A stretch of 9,848 bases of DNA from Caldithrix sp964598255 (GCA_964598255.1 CAZRBA010000058.1:1-9848), one strand, 5' to 3'. Counted from the stretch's first letter, positions 1 to 7,383 are shown. The notes: generated by a model not told the origin, from the letters alone. Numbers and translations are program-made.

Positions 1-340
1 AAAAGGAGAGAGGGAAAAGAGTGCCGGTACCTCGATACATCTCAGCTGGCGCGGAGCCACTCGGCAACCGGCTTCTCCCCGCAGGGCCACAAACCGCCAC
101 AATCAAAGCGCCCCCCTTTGAGGGGGGCTACGGGGGGTAAACACCGCAGCAAATTACCGCGCTACCCTGAATAATACCCAAGGGAAGCGCTGGGCACAAA
201 TAACCATTCAACAATTCAACCAATCAACTACTCAACTTTTCCCAGCCACTAATCCACACAGATTAGCACGCTTCCCCTTAACCCTTAACCCTTCACTCTT
301 TCCCATCCCGATCACCAAATCACTCCGAATGAGCACCAAA
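1..340 (-). repeat. Left copy of mosaic intergenic repeat (inverted relative to 6735-7130)
   Basis: Non-coding DNA downstream of the tamA-like gene. Read on the minus strand it matches the plus strand of 6735-7130. It has three parts. The inner block, 202-340, aligns to 6735-6873 without gaps with 3 mismatches in 139 nt (compared by hand). The centre, 148-201, has no counterpart in the other copy beyond a short CAGGGT. The outer block, 1-147, matches 6986 to about 7130 with small indels, roughly four in five bases by eye. Landmarks include a 7-bp C/G hairpin (110-128), tandem TTAACCC-like heptamers (about 277-296), a CTAATC/GATTAG inverted repeat around 249-266, and the shared string TCGAGGTACCGGC on the minus strand near 22-34. 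The copy reaches base 1, so its outer end may lie outside the window. I see no coding potential. It is probably one member of a dispersed genomic repeat family rather than a transposon end. Confidence 0.85.
110..128. repeat. C/G hairpin in the left repeat copy
   Basis: GCCCCCC (110-116) and GGGGGGC (122-128) form a perfect 7-bp stem around a 5-nt loop. The same hairpin recurs in the right copy at 7005-7024. No run of T follows on either side, so it is not a canonical intrinsic terminator, although such a stable stem could slow polymerase reading through from the tamA-like gene. It is a conserved landmark of the repeat family. Confidence 0.7.
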
Positions 341-344
341 CACC

Positions 345-385
345 TATTCAACAATTCAACTTATTTTTCGGCCACTCATCCCCAC
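345..385 (-). repeat. Partial duplicate of a repeat module
   Basis: ATTCAACAATTCAAC at 346-360 is an exact 15-nt direct copy of 206-220. The adjoining TCGGCCACTCATCC (about 369-382) resembles CCCAGCCACTAATCC at 241-255, in the same order. So the left spacer carries a second, shortened copy of the module found inside the main arm. The remaining bases up to the tamA-like stop codon (386-439) show no gene and no convincing terminator. Confidence 0.55.
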
Positions 386-439
386 TGTTTTTCCACTTTT
401 ACCTTTATACTAACGTAAAAACCGTATACCGCGGATTTG

Positions 440-2395
440 TTAGAAGGCAAAATACAACCCGGCGTGGATAGCATAATTGCTTGGCGCATGCGAATCTTTG
501 GTTATTAAATGACCATAGTCGACACGAATCGGTCCTAAAGGCGAAATAAACGCTAATCCGAATCCTGCTGTTATTTTAATTTGCATCGGATCCACATCGC
601 TTAACTCTGCCCATACATTTCCGGAATCGACAAATGTTTCCATCACAACAAACCAAAACAGAGGAATTCTTAATTCTGCATTAGCCAAAAACAAGGCCTT
701 ACCTCCTGCCGCCTGCCGTATTTTTCCGTTAGCATCATAGGAAAGAGCAGGTCCGAGCATTTGTTCGTGATAACCGCGAACCGTAGTTGCCCCGCCTGCA
801 AAAAAGCGGTCGTCATAAGGAATAGACTTATTGGCCAATGGTTCGATAATAGCCCCGGCTTTTAGACGCGTAGCAAAGACAAAATGACCTCTGGGAAGCC
901 CCAAAACCTTTGGCCTGAATGGTTGGTAACGTTGCCAGGAACCTACCAAAGTAAGATATCGGTTGGTCTCGAATGCTCCAAGATCGTTTTTCCCACGGCT
1001 GTAACTAAAGGACATACTAAAATCGGTAAATGAACTGTTTTGCGGATTAAAAATATTTTTACGTTTATCTCGCTTCCAATAAAAAGAAAGCGCATAAACG
1101 GCATTTTTATTAATATCCACAGGATTAATTAAAGTTGTGTCGATGGCGCCTTCTTGAAGTAATTTCACCAAACGCGCAGAAAAGCCCGCTTTAAGCTCGG
1201 TGCCTTTAGAAAAACGTTTGTTCAAATCAAAAGAAGTCCGATAAATATCGAAATGAGCACTGTAAACCGGCCGATATTGTGAAAAAGACAATTTAAAAAC
1301 ACCGGGCGTGCGCGTATTTAAAATCCAGGGTTCCACATAAATAAGCGTAGCCTGATTGTCTGGATTATAAATTTTGTTTTGTTCAAAATTGTAATAAAAG
1401 GAAGGGGTAATAAAAAGGCTAAGGCTACGGCCTGTGCCAAACAAATTGCGATGGCCACCTTGCAAAGTGAATTCCAGTTTGTTACCGTAATAAATGTCCT
1501 GATCGTGTGCGATGCCCAACCGAAAAGCAATCCAGCGTGCCTTTTTTTCCTGTACAAAAATTTTCAGGATAGCTTGCGTAGAATCATTCCGCTCCGGCTC
1601 AAGGTCAAAACGCACATAGCGGAATAAATTGGTGGCATATAAGTTTTGCTGCGATTTATTTAATGCATGGCGGTTGTATCGGTCTCCTGGTTTTATTTCC
1701 AACTCACGTCGTATGATGAATTTTTTTACCAAGTGCATGCCCACATAGCGGATATCTCGGATATAAACCGTAGCGTTCTCGCGGATATTGAAATACACGG
1801 AAACCAACGAGTCCTGCTCAAAAATATATTTGGTACGAATTTGCACATACGGTTTGCCGTTATCATAATAAATATTCTCCAGTTGCCGAATGGCCAGATT
1901 TAAGTCATCCTCCCTAAATGGCGCCCCTATTTTAAGCGTTTTAAGCGCCGGCTTAAGTTGCCTTAGGGGAATATCATGGATACCGTTAAACAAAACCTTT
2001 TTTAAATAAAAGCGGGGACCTGTGCGAATCAAAAAATACAAACGCACTTTATTAGTACGGCGATTTAATACCACACTATCGCGTACGGAAACATTTAAGA
2101 ATCCATAATTTTTAAAATAATTGGTCAACAAAATACGATCCAGCTTAACCAACCTAGGCTCGTAGAGATGGTTTTTTTTCGAATTAACAATTTCGGTCAA
2201 ATCCTGATCACCGTGAAAATAGACCTTACTGAAAATAATTTTTTCGATTTTACGTCCTGCCGCCCAAAGCGGGTACGTATTTAATAAAATGGTCAGAATA
2301 AAAAAAATACCGAAAATACCTTTCCCAAGGGGAACGCCTGCATTCCGCCGTTTATTTAAATGTACCGGCAAGTTATTTTTTTTTGCAAGTTTCAT
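440..2395 (-). CDS. TamA-like Omp85-family outer-membrane protein
   Basis: Complete 651-residue protein of the BamA/TamA (Omp85) family. A hydrophobic stretch (about residues 26-46) ending near LWAA reads as a signal peptide with an unusually long basic n-region. Three POTRA-like units follow at about 50-126, 127-206 and 207-283; segments such as LKKVLFNGIHDI and IRDIRYVGM are typical POTRA beta1 strands. The rest, about 284-651, is the membrane beta-barrel. VRGY (539-542), after FFAGGATT, is the family's loop-6 signature. PLGPIRVDYG (619-628) and a C-terminal Phe are typical of the last strands and the outer-membrane insertion signal. Three POTRAs and co-transcription with tamB favour a TamA role over BamA, which normally has five. 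It is expected to act with TamB in outer-membrane protein or lipid delivery. The ATG has AGG about 5 nt upstream and no better start is visible. The exact orthologue name is uncertain. Confidence 0.9.
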   Translation of the reverse strand: MKLAKKNNLPVHLNKRRNAGVPLGKGIFGIFFILTILLNTYPLWAAGRKIEKIIFSKVYFHGDQDLTEIVNSKKNHLYEPRLVKLDRILLTNYFKNYGFLNVSVRDSVVLNRRTNKVRLYFLIRTGPRFYLKKVLFNGIHDIPLRQLKPALKTLKIGAPFREDDLNLAIRQLENIYYDNGKPYVQIRTKYIFEQDSLVSVYFNIRENATVYIRDIRYVGMHLVKKFIIRRELEIKPGDRYNRHALNKSQQNLYATNLFRYVRFDLEPERNDSTQAILKIFVQEKKARWIAFRLGIAHDQDIYYGNKLEFTLQGGHRNLFGTGRSLSLFITPSFYYNFEQNKIYNPDNQATLIYVEPWILNTRTPGVFKLSFSQYRPVYSAHFDIYRTSFDLNKRFSKGTELKAGFSARLVKLLQEGAIDTTLINPVDINKNAVYALSFYWKRDKRKNIFNPQNSSFTDFSMSFSYSRGKNDLGAFETNRYLTLVGSWQRYQPFRPKVLGLPRGHFVFATRLKAGAIIEPLANKSIPYDDRFFAGGATTVRGYHEQMLGPALSYDANGKIRQAAGGKALFLANAELRIPLFWFVVMETFVDSGNVWAELSDVDPMQIKITAGFGLAFISPLGPIRVDYGHLITKDSHAPSNYAIHAGLYFAF

Positions 2396-2397
2396 TT

Positions 2398-2517
2398 TTA
2401 CCTGTCATTCATATATTCATACCGTTGTAAAATCGGCCTTCGGGGAAGAACGGTTTTTAAACTATCTTTTCCTGAGAACCTATTTTTCAGGATTCTGTTC
2501 AAATTGATGTATTGCAT
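2398..2517 (-). CDS. Possible 39-codon ORF between tamB and the tamA-like gene
   Basis: Reading the minus strand, an ATG at 2517-2515 opens 39 codons ending in TAA at 2400-2398, only 2 nt before the ATG of the tamA-like gene. The deduced peptide starts MQYINLNRIL, ends YEYMNDR and is basic and hydrophilic, with no signal peptide or transmembrane segment. I recognise no family. The start lacks a convincing ribosome binding site. Its last sense codon, AGG, doubles as the only Shine-Dalgarno-like bases for the gene that follows, an arrangement that would suit translational coupling. It fills most of the 153-bp gap. It could equally be a chance ORF in a spacer; conservation would decide. Confidence 0.25.
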   Translation of the reverse strand: MQYINLNRILKNRFSGKDSLKTVLPRRPILQRYEYMNDR

Positions 2518-2548
2518 TAGCCAATAATTTTCCAGTTTTTTTTAGATT

Positions 2549-5500
2549 TTAAAACGAATATTCCCACTTTAAGCCGAATTTAATACGTGTATTGCCTCTT
2601 TCCGTTTTTTCGTAATAACTATCCAGCGACCAATACCGATTTATCCGATATTGTAAACCGATACGATTTCCCGCATCCCAACTAAGACGCGGCGCAGGAA
2701 TGCTGCTTCCGAATTGCGTACGATATTCCACGTATAAATCGCTCGTTAAATATTTACCAAAGGCAATGGAAGCATCACTTAATCCGTTGTTTAATCGCAG
2801 ACGATTCAAATCGATAAGCGATTTATTAGAGCTTATTTCCACCTTATCCAACCCTGTAAAATGTTCGGCCCCGCGTTCAACAGCCGTAAGGATAGAAGTA
2901 GTGGCAATGTTTTCGCCCACATTGCGCAAGGTGGAATCGGCATTCGATTGTAAAGTAGAAATATCAGCCCCTAAAGTAAGCAAGGCAATTTTGTCCAAAT
3001 AAGAAAGATTTAATTCCTGTCCGTTTTCCAATACGCGAATTTCCTGATGCAAATTGTTCAAATCGCCGTTCATGGAAAGTTCAAAGGTCTTATTGCCCAA
3101 AATTTTAAATGCCTTAAAGTTAATATCCGGATTGATGGTCGGATTGTTCTTAAAATCGATGGTAGCGGTTTCGACCACAAAGTTTTGGTTCCATGAGGCA
3201 TATTTACCATCAGTAGCTTCCAGATGTCCTTGAATACGCGGTTCGGTGGATGGCGGTTGCATGGTTACCTGTAAATCGCCCATAAAATTCAACTTGAAAT
3301 TATTTTTCAAATCAAGGGGCGAACTGGTTACAACAAAATTTCCGGGAATTTGCAAGTGCAAATTTAACGCAATATAAGGTGGCTCCGGAGTAGAAACGCC
3401 TTCCGAAAGATAAACGTTGCGCGCAATCTGATTCAAATCTACTTCGAAAACCCCTTTGGGGATGTACAAATCACCTTGTACCAATATGGTATCGCGCCCC
3501 TGAATGGTCAAATTATCGCTACTGACAACAGCCGAAATGTTCTGAATAAAATAATCCGCATAAAACTGATTGAGCTTAACGGACAAATCAACGAACGGCC
3601 GTGATAAGTCGGAAAAATCAATTGCTCCGTTTACGACCATGGTACCTTCTTTTATTTTCGGTTTTCCCCAAGGCAAAAAAGAGGTTACAAAGGCCCACGC
3701 TTTTTGCCAAAAATCTTTTTCTTCGCGCGATTGAGCGCTGCATTGTTCTATATTGAGTACCGAATTTTTTATTTTTCCTTTGAAGTACACCTTTTTTATG
3801 GGATCCCGAATCATCGATAGTAAAATGGCGCCATTTTCCAAGCGAATTGTACCATCCAAAACGGATGGCTTGGCCGGGGTACCTCCCAATTTCAAATCAA
3901 TTAAATACGGCCCCTGAATCGATTCTACCACATCGTTCAAATTACCCAAAAATAACAGTTGGTTATCGCGACTAAAAAGGTGCAATTCGAAAGGTTCATC
4001 AAGAATGTTATCTTGCGATCCGCTCAGAGCGAGATGATATTTTTGCCAACCTTTGGCTTTGATATGGCTACTGTCTAATAACACGGAAAAATGATCCAGC
4101 CAGAAACGATCTTTTTCATACCGAGCCGAAAGACGTAACGAATCACCTTTAAAACGATTCACTGCAAACCGGTTCAGGCGGATATCTGCCCGAATAACGG
4201 GATCGTTTACTTGCCCGTTGATTTCGAGTTTTCCCGATGAGTATCCCTGTAGGCGATGGAGATCCTTAAATAATTTTGCGTAAGAATGAATGTTTAATCG
4301 ATTCCAATTTAAAGTAAAGCGAGCTTGTGTGTGTTCAATAAAATTCAATCCGCTTTGCGCCATGTGCAGGTTTAACGCGCCTTGAGCCTGAATGAGCGAT
4401 TTGCGGTATTTTAATATTAGCGAATCGATGGACAATTGATCATGGGCATAACGCCATCTTGAAGTCAAATCGCCCAAAGGTACCTTGTGTATTTTTAGTT
4501 GTCGTAGCTGTAAATCCACTTCAAAGTTCGGATCTGTAAACGGGGTTAGGATTTCGGCGTAGCCATTTAAAATACCGCTTAATCCTAAATTGGTTTTAAA
4601 CACATGCTCGAACGGGGTTATTTGTACCTTTTTTAAGGTGATAAACGTTTGCAAATCGCCCAATTTAAAATCATAAAACCCATCGATATTAAGCGTAGAC
4701 GAATCGGGCCCGATAAAACTCCAAGCCTCCAATTGTGCTTCGTCGGCATTTAATGTAACCAAAAGCGTATCTTGGGCTTTAATCCAATAATTTTCATATT
4801 GAATTTGGAAAGGAAAGGCTTTAACGCTCATACTGTCCAGTGACCAAAGCACCGCAATAGAAGTTTTGAAATAATTTTTTTGGCTGATAAATTGCAAATC
4901 ACGAATCTGTACACGATTTTCTTCGCTGTGCAACTGAAAACTCACCTGATCGACAGGGAAATTTCCGATTTGCCCCGAAGCAATTTTAAATTTGCCGTCC
5001 CCACGGCGTTCTTTGGCCAAACCTTCGATAAAAATATTGAATTTCAGGCTGTCCAGACGAATGCCATTGTAGCGGAGGCGCGGAAGTGTTAAATTCCCCG
5101 AAAAATTAGGATTGGCCAACGGGCCGTAAAGATGAATGCGTCCGTCAAACTTACCGTAAATATTACGGCCGCCCAAATCGCGCAATAGATGATTCAAACG
5201 GTTATCAAAGGTAAGCAGTGAAAAATCGATTCGTTGATTGGGGGCCATGGTTCCGGTTAAGTAGAAGCGGGAGCTATCATCAATTTGAATAAAGGAAGGA
5301 CGAATGAATTTCAAAAATCCGTTCGAAGCAGTCATTTTAAGACGAATCGAATCGATGGCAATGGTATCCAACAACGAGTTGTAAAGTTTGAGCGAACCAA
5401 ATCCGCTTAAATGCCGTAAACGAAGATTAGACGCATTTACCTGCAATGCACCGTTTAACCGCGATACGGGCAATGAGGGCATAATTTTATTTAAATTAAT

Positions 5501-6553
5501 AGCGGCAAAACGAAGGCTGCCAATAATTCGTCTTTGCCGGTTCCAATAACCCTGTGCGTTTATAATGCCTATATTGGATTGTACGACTAAACGGTTCAGA
5601 AAAACTTCTCCCCGATTGTAACGCATGTCAAATTCAAATTTACGGATTGTCCTTTGATCAAAACGTGCCTGAATTTGCCCTTGAACACCAAAATGAACAG
5701 GCATACCGCTAAGCGATAAACGGCCTTTAACAATACCGTTTTTGACAAAGAAATTTTTATCGTTGGGGATGAATTCATTGACATCCACATGAAATCGATT
5801 AAAATTGATATTAAAACCGGAGGTAGGATCGAGTAAAATATTAAACGATACGGTAGATTTTGCGCTGCGCAACTCTCCCTGATCTAGTGTAATACCGGAC
5901 GGATCCCCTTTTAGAACAAAAGAAAGAGAGGCTAACTGTAAATTTTGTTCCTGCCAATAACCGGACATATCGGTCAACATTAAAAAGATAGCATTAGGTT
6001 CCACACGCAAATGCGCCAAATCCAAACGGATGTTCGTAAAAGTAAGCGGCCGATTTTTTACTTGGAAAAATGAAGTGGTTAAATGAAAATTTTTAAGATC
6101 AAAAGAAGGTAAATTTCCCAGCAATTGTTTGGGTAAATAATGCTTTTGTAAATAAGCCAAAAGCGAATCAGCAGAAAAAGGGGTTTCCGTTTGAGATGAT
6201 TTTTCCGCAGGCAATTCCACTTGTAATCGGTCAATAATGGCGCGGGAAATTTCTACTTTGTTTTTTAGTAAAGGCCATAAGCGGTAACTCAATCGCAGAT
6301 AGGCCACAGAAACCGTTAAACCCGATTTGCTGATGATTTTTAAATTTTTAATTTCGATATTGTTAATTAAAGTTCCCGAAATATTGCTATAGCTTATGGT
6401 GGCTTTGCCTTTTAAGGCATGGTCAAGATATGCTTTGGCCGTTTTGGTAACCAAATGGGTTTGCCATTGTAATATCGCGAGCAGAGCAATAATTATGCTT
6501 ATGGCAATAGTCATGCGCAAAATTGTTTTTTTAAAAATGCGCCAAATTTTCAT
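2549..6553 (-). CDS. tamB: TamB-family inner-membrane-anchored bridge protein (DUF490)
   Basis: Complete 1334-residue protein, close in size to E. coli TamB (about 1259). A basic N-terminus and one membrane anchor (about residues 12-30) place it in the inner membrane with the rest periplasmic. Residues from about 50 onward are beta-rich AsmA-like repeats. Recurring units of the form G-x-P/D-x-P followed by a beta strand are visible near 477 (GPLANPNFSGNL), 670 (TPFTDPNFEV), 780 (GQVNDPVIRADI) and 891 (GTPAKPSVLDGTI). Such repeats build a long hydrophobic groove that spans the periplasm. The C-terminal TamB domain (about 970-1334) includes DLYIPKGVFEV (1028-1038) and GKYLTSDLYVEYRTQFG (1266-1282), and the protein ends in an aromatic beta strand (LKWEYSF). 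In known systems the TamB C-terminus docks on TamA POTRA domains and the pair aids outer-membrane protein and phospholipid traffic. Here tamB precedes the tamA-like gene, the reverse of the E. coli order. The start codon has only a weak GAGA-like ribosome site. Confidence 0.93.
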   Translation of the reverse strand: MKIWRIFKKTILRMTIAISIIIALLAILQWQTHLVTKTAKAYLDHALKGKATISYSNISGTLINNIEIKNLKIISKSGLTVSVAYLRLSYRLWPLLKNKVEISRAIIDRLQVELPAEKSSQTETPFSADSLLAYLQKHYLPKQLLGNLPSFDLKNFHLTTSFFQVKNRPLTFTNIRLDLAHLRVEPNAIFLMLTDMSGYWQEQNLQLASLSFVLKGDPSGITLDQGELRSAKSTVSFNILLDPTSGFNINFNRFHVDVNEFIPNDKNFFVKNGIVKGRLSLSGMPVHFGVQGQIQARFDQRTIRKFEFDMRYNRGEVFLNRLVVQSNIGIINAQGYWNRQRRIIGSLRFAAINLNKIMPSLPVSRLNGALQVNASNLRLRHLSGFGSLKLYNSLLDTIAIDSIRLKMTASNGFLKFIRPSFIQIDDSSRFYLTGTMAPNQRIDFSLLTFDNRLNHLLRDLGGRNIYGKFDGRIHLYGPLANPNFSGNLTLPRLRYNGIRLDSLKFNIFIEGLAKERRGDGKFKIASGQIGNFPVDQVSFQLHSEENRVQIRDLQFISQKNYFKTSIAVLWSLDSMSVKAFPFQIQYENYWIKAQDTLLVTLNADEAQLEAWSFIGPDSSTLNIDGFYDFKLGDLQTFITLKKVQITPFEHVFKTNLGLSGILNGYAEILTPFTDPNFEVDLQLRQLKIHKVPLGDLTSRWRYAHDQLSIDSLILKYRKSLIQAQGALNLHMAQSGLNFIEHTQARFTLNWNRLNIHSYAKLFKDLHRLQGYSSGKLEINGQVNDPVIRADIRLNRFAVNRFKGDSLRLSARYEKDRFWLDHFSVLLDSSHIKAKGWQKYHLALSGSQDNILDEPFELHLFSRDNQLLFLGNLNDVVESIQGPYLIDLKLGGTPAKPSVLDGTIRLENGAILLSMIRDPIKKVYFKGKIKNSVLNIEQCSAQSREEKDFWQKAWAFVTSFLPWGKPKIKEGTMVVNGAIDFSDLSRPFVDLSVKLNQFYADYFIQNISAVVSSDNLTIQGRDTILVQGDLYIPKGVFEVDLNQIARNVYLSEGVSTPEPPYIALNLHLQIPGNFVVTSSPLDLKNNFKLNFMGDLQVTMQPPSTEPRIQGHLEATDGKYASWNQNFVVETATIDFKNNPTINPDINFKAFKILGNKTFELSMNGDLNNLHQEIRVLENGQELNLSYLDKIALLTLGADISTLQSNADSTLRNVGENIATTSILTAVERGAEHFTGLDKVEISSNKSLIDLNRLRLNNGLSDASIAFGKYLTSDLYVEYRTQFGSSIPAPRLSWDAGNRIGLQYRINRYWSLDSYYEKTERGNTRIKFGLKWEYSF

Positions 6554-6734
6554 ATTTGATTCTCATTATATTTTGTTTTTTATTGTTATCCTAATTTATT
6601 GAATTATTATCAGAATCGGAAGTTCCGGAGGATAATTTATTGTAAATTCATAATAAAAAATAAGAGGAAGAGGAATTTTGCGGAAAATGTCGTTTTTTGT
6701 TTTGTTGAATGGTGAAACTGGTTTTTCCTTAGGC
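6554..6734 (-). promoter_or_regulatory. Presumed control region of the tamB-tamA operon
   Basis: AT-rich spacer between the tamB start and the right repeat copy. On the minus strand it holds a TATAAT (6565-6570) only 11 nt from the ATG, without a recognisable -35 at normal spacing, so it is weak promoter evidence. Two symmetric sites stand out: CGGAA-G-TTCCG (6617-6627), and ATTTTGCGGAAAAT (6675-6688), which differs in one base from a perfect palindrome upstream of the dehydratase gene. These could be protein-binding sites. I cannot assign a regulator or a transcription start. Confidence 0.3.
6675..6688. promoter_or_regulatory. Near-palindrome ATTTTGCGGAAAAT upstream of tamB
   Basis: This 14-nt site lies 122 bp before the tamB ATG. 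It matches 13 of 14 positions of the perfect palindrome ATTTTGCGCAAAAT at 9534-9547, upstream of the dehydratase gene. Presence in two spacers on the same side of the downstream gene suggests a shared operator. In AT-rich spacer DNA, T-runs flanking a GC core can also arise by chance, so confidence is low. Confidence 0.3.
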
Positions 6735-6873
6735 TTTGGTGCTCATTCGGAGTGATTTGGTTATCGGGATGGGAAAGAGTGAAGGGTTAAGGGTTAAGGG
6801 GAAGCGTGCTAATCTGTGTGGATTAGTGGCTGGCAAAAGTTGAGTAGTTGATTGGTTGAATCGTTGAATGGTT

Positions 6874-6985
6874 CAGGGTGCAGCTTCATTTTGCGCGCAG
6901 ATCACGCGGATTTGCGCAGATTTTTTCTGCGAACATCTGCGGAATCTGCGAGAGGCCAAAAATCGGGATTTTTCGGTAGTTTGTT
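6874..6985. repeat. Variable centre of the right repeat copy, GCAGA/TCTGC-rich
   Basis: This segment replaces the 54-nt centre of the left copy (148-201). It is built of alternating GCGCAGAT, GCGGATTTGCGCAGA, ATCTGCGGA and ATCTGCGAGA words, including a 6-bp hairpin with a T5 loop (6915-6931). Similar text occurs as dispersed non-coding repeats in many environmental bacterial genomes and yields low-complexity spurious translations. I infer it is a repeat module of its own inserted or exchanged within the larger repeat. Confidence 0.55.
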
Positions 6986-7004
6986 GCGGTTTTTACCCCC
7001 CGTT

Positions 7005-7024
7005 GCCCCCCCTCAAAGGGGGGC
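7005..7024. repeat. C/G hairpin in the right repeat copy
   Basis: GCCCCCC (7005-7011) and GGGGGGC (7018-7024) form a 7-bp stem with a CTCAAA loop. It is the same hairpin as at 110-128, with one extra C in the loop. No T-run of terminator type follows directly, although TTTT appears 1 nt after the stem (7025-7028) on the plus strand. Confidence 0.65.
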
Positions 7025-7260
7025 TTTTGGTGTGGGGCTGTTTGCGGCCTTGCGGGGAGGATCCGGTTGCCGAGTGGTCCTGATTCATCGGGATATATCG
7101 AGGTACCGGCGCTCTTTCCCCTCTTTCCTTTTTCATTTTTCCTTTTTCCTTTTTCATTCCTCCGTGTAGATCAGTGGCCGAATTGGATGAAGGTTATCTG
7201 TAAAAATCTGTACAGAGGAATGACTAAAAATCTTACTTTGAATCCGGAATAGAAAAACAA

Positions 7261-7294
7261 CAATAAAAAAAGCTCCCAGAATATCGGGGAGCTT
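7261..7294 (-). terminator. Intrinsic terminator after tRNA-Val
   Basis: On the minus strand AAGCTCCC (7294-7287) and GGGAGCTT (7277-7270) form a perfect 8-bp stem with a 9-nt loop, followed by a T-rich tract (7270-7265 and beyond). It begins 11 nt after the 3' end of the tRNA and would end a transcript carrying the tRNA, and possibly the dehydratase mRNA if transcription reads through. Confidence 0.85.
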
Positions 7295-7305
7295 AGTGAA
7301 TGAAG

Positions 7306-7379
7306 TGGGCGATACAGGATTCGAACCTGTGACCTCTACGATGTGAGCGTAGCGCTCTAACCAACTGAGCTAATCGCCC
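7306..7379 (-). tRNA. tRNA-Val (anticodon CAC)
   Basis: The minus strand folds as a full 74-nt cloverleaf. The acceptor stem is GGGCGAT/ATCGCCC with discriminator A. The D arm is GCTC-AGTTGGTTA-GAGC. The anticodon arm is CTACG-CTCACAT-CGTAG, giving anticodon CAC, which reads the valine codon GUG. The T arm is ACAGG-TTCGAAT-CCTGT. CCA is not encoded, because CTT follows the discriminator base, so it must be added after transcription. The gene lies 73 nt downstream of the dehydratase stop codon, on the same strand, and is followed by an intrinsic terminator. Confidence 0.97.
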
Positions 7380-7383
7380 TTAA

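Larger units (their letters stand above)
6735..7160 (+). repeat. Right copy of mosaic intergenic repeat with pyrimidine-rich tail
   Basis: Non-coding counterpart of 1-340 in inverted orientation. The inner block 6735-6873 is 136/139 identical to the reverse complement of 202-340, with abrupt loss of similarity on the tamB side of both copies. The centre (6874-6985, 112 nt) differs from the left copy's 54-nt centre. It contains repeated GCAGA/TCTGC words, a CGCAGA-TTTTT-TCTGCG hairpin (6915-6931), and AAAAATC/GATTTTT (6958-6973). The outer block (6986 to about 7130) matches 1-147 and includes the C/G hairpin and TCGAGGTACCGGC. From about 7111 to 7160 the DNA becomes a C/T tract with imperfect CCTTTTT/CATTTTT repeats. 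7161-7186 resembles the GTGTGGATTAGTGGC module again. 7187-7260 holds only a short palindrome, TCTGTACAGA (7207-7216). Open frames through here are low-complexity translations of the repeat and are not called. Confidence 0.85.

Noticed and set aside
202..296. CRISPR-like array or telomere-like repeat
   Set aside because: The units (TTCAAC-type and TTAACCC-type) are short, adjacent and imperfect, with no constant repeat plus spacer pattern and only two or three copies.
410..439. Intrinsic terminator after the tamA-like gene
   Set aside because: On the minus strand a T-run follows CCGCGGTATACGG, but the best stem is only about 3 bp, too weak to call.
2398..2548. Frameshifted remnant of a larger gene between tamB and the tamA-like gene
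   Set aside because: The neighbouring proteins both have complete C- and N-termini, and no other frame in the gap gives recognisable protein similarity.
1..7160. Composite transposon bounded by the two repeat copies
   Set aside because: No transposase or integrase lies in or between the copies, no terminal inverted repeats are evident within a copy, and no target duplication was found. The repeats are more like a dispersed non-coding family.
6852..7169. Open frames of 71-105 codons on the plus strand through the right repeat
   Set aside because: The translations are low-complexity readings of the repeat (runs of Pro/Arg/Gly and Phe/Ser/Leu). The same DNA recurs as non-coding repeat at 1-340, and more than one frame is open, so they are not genes.
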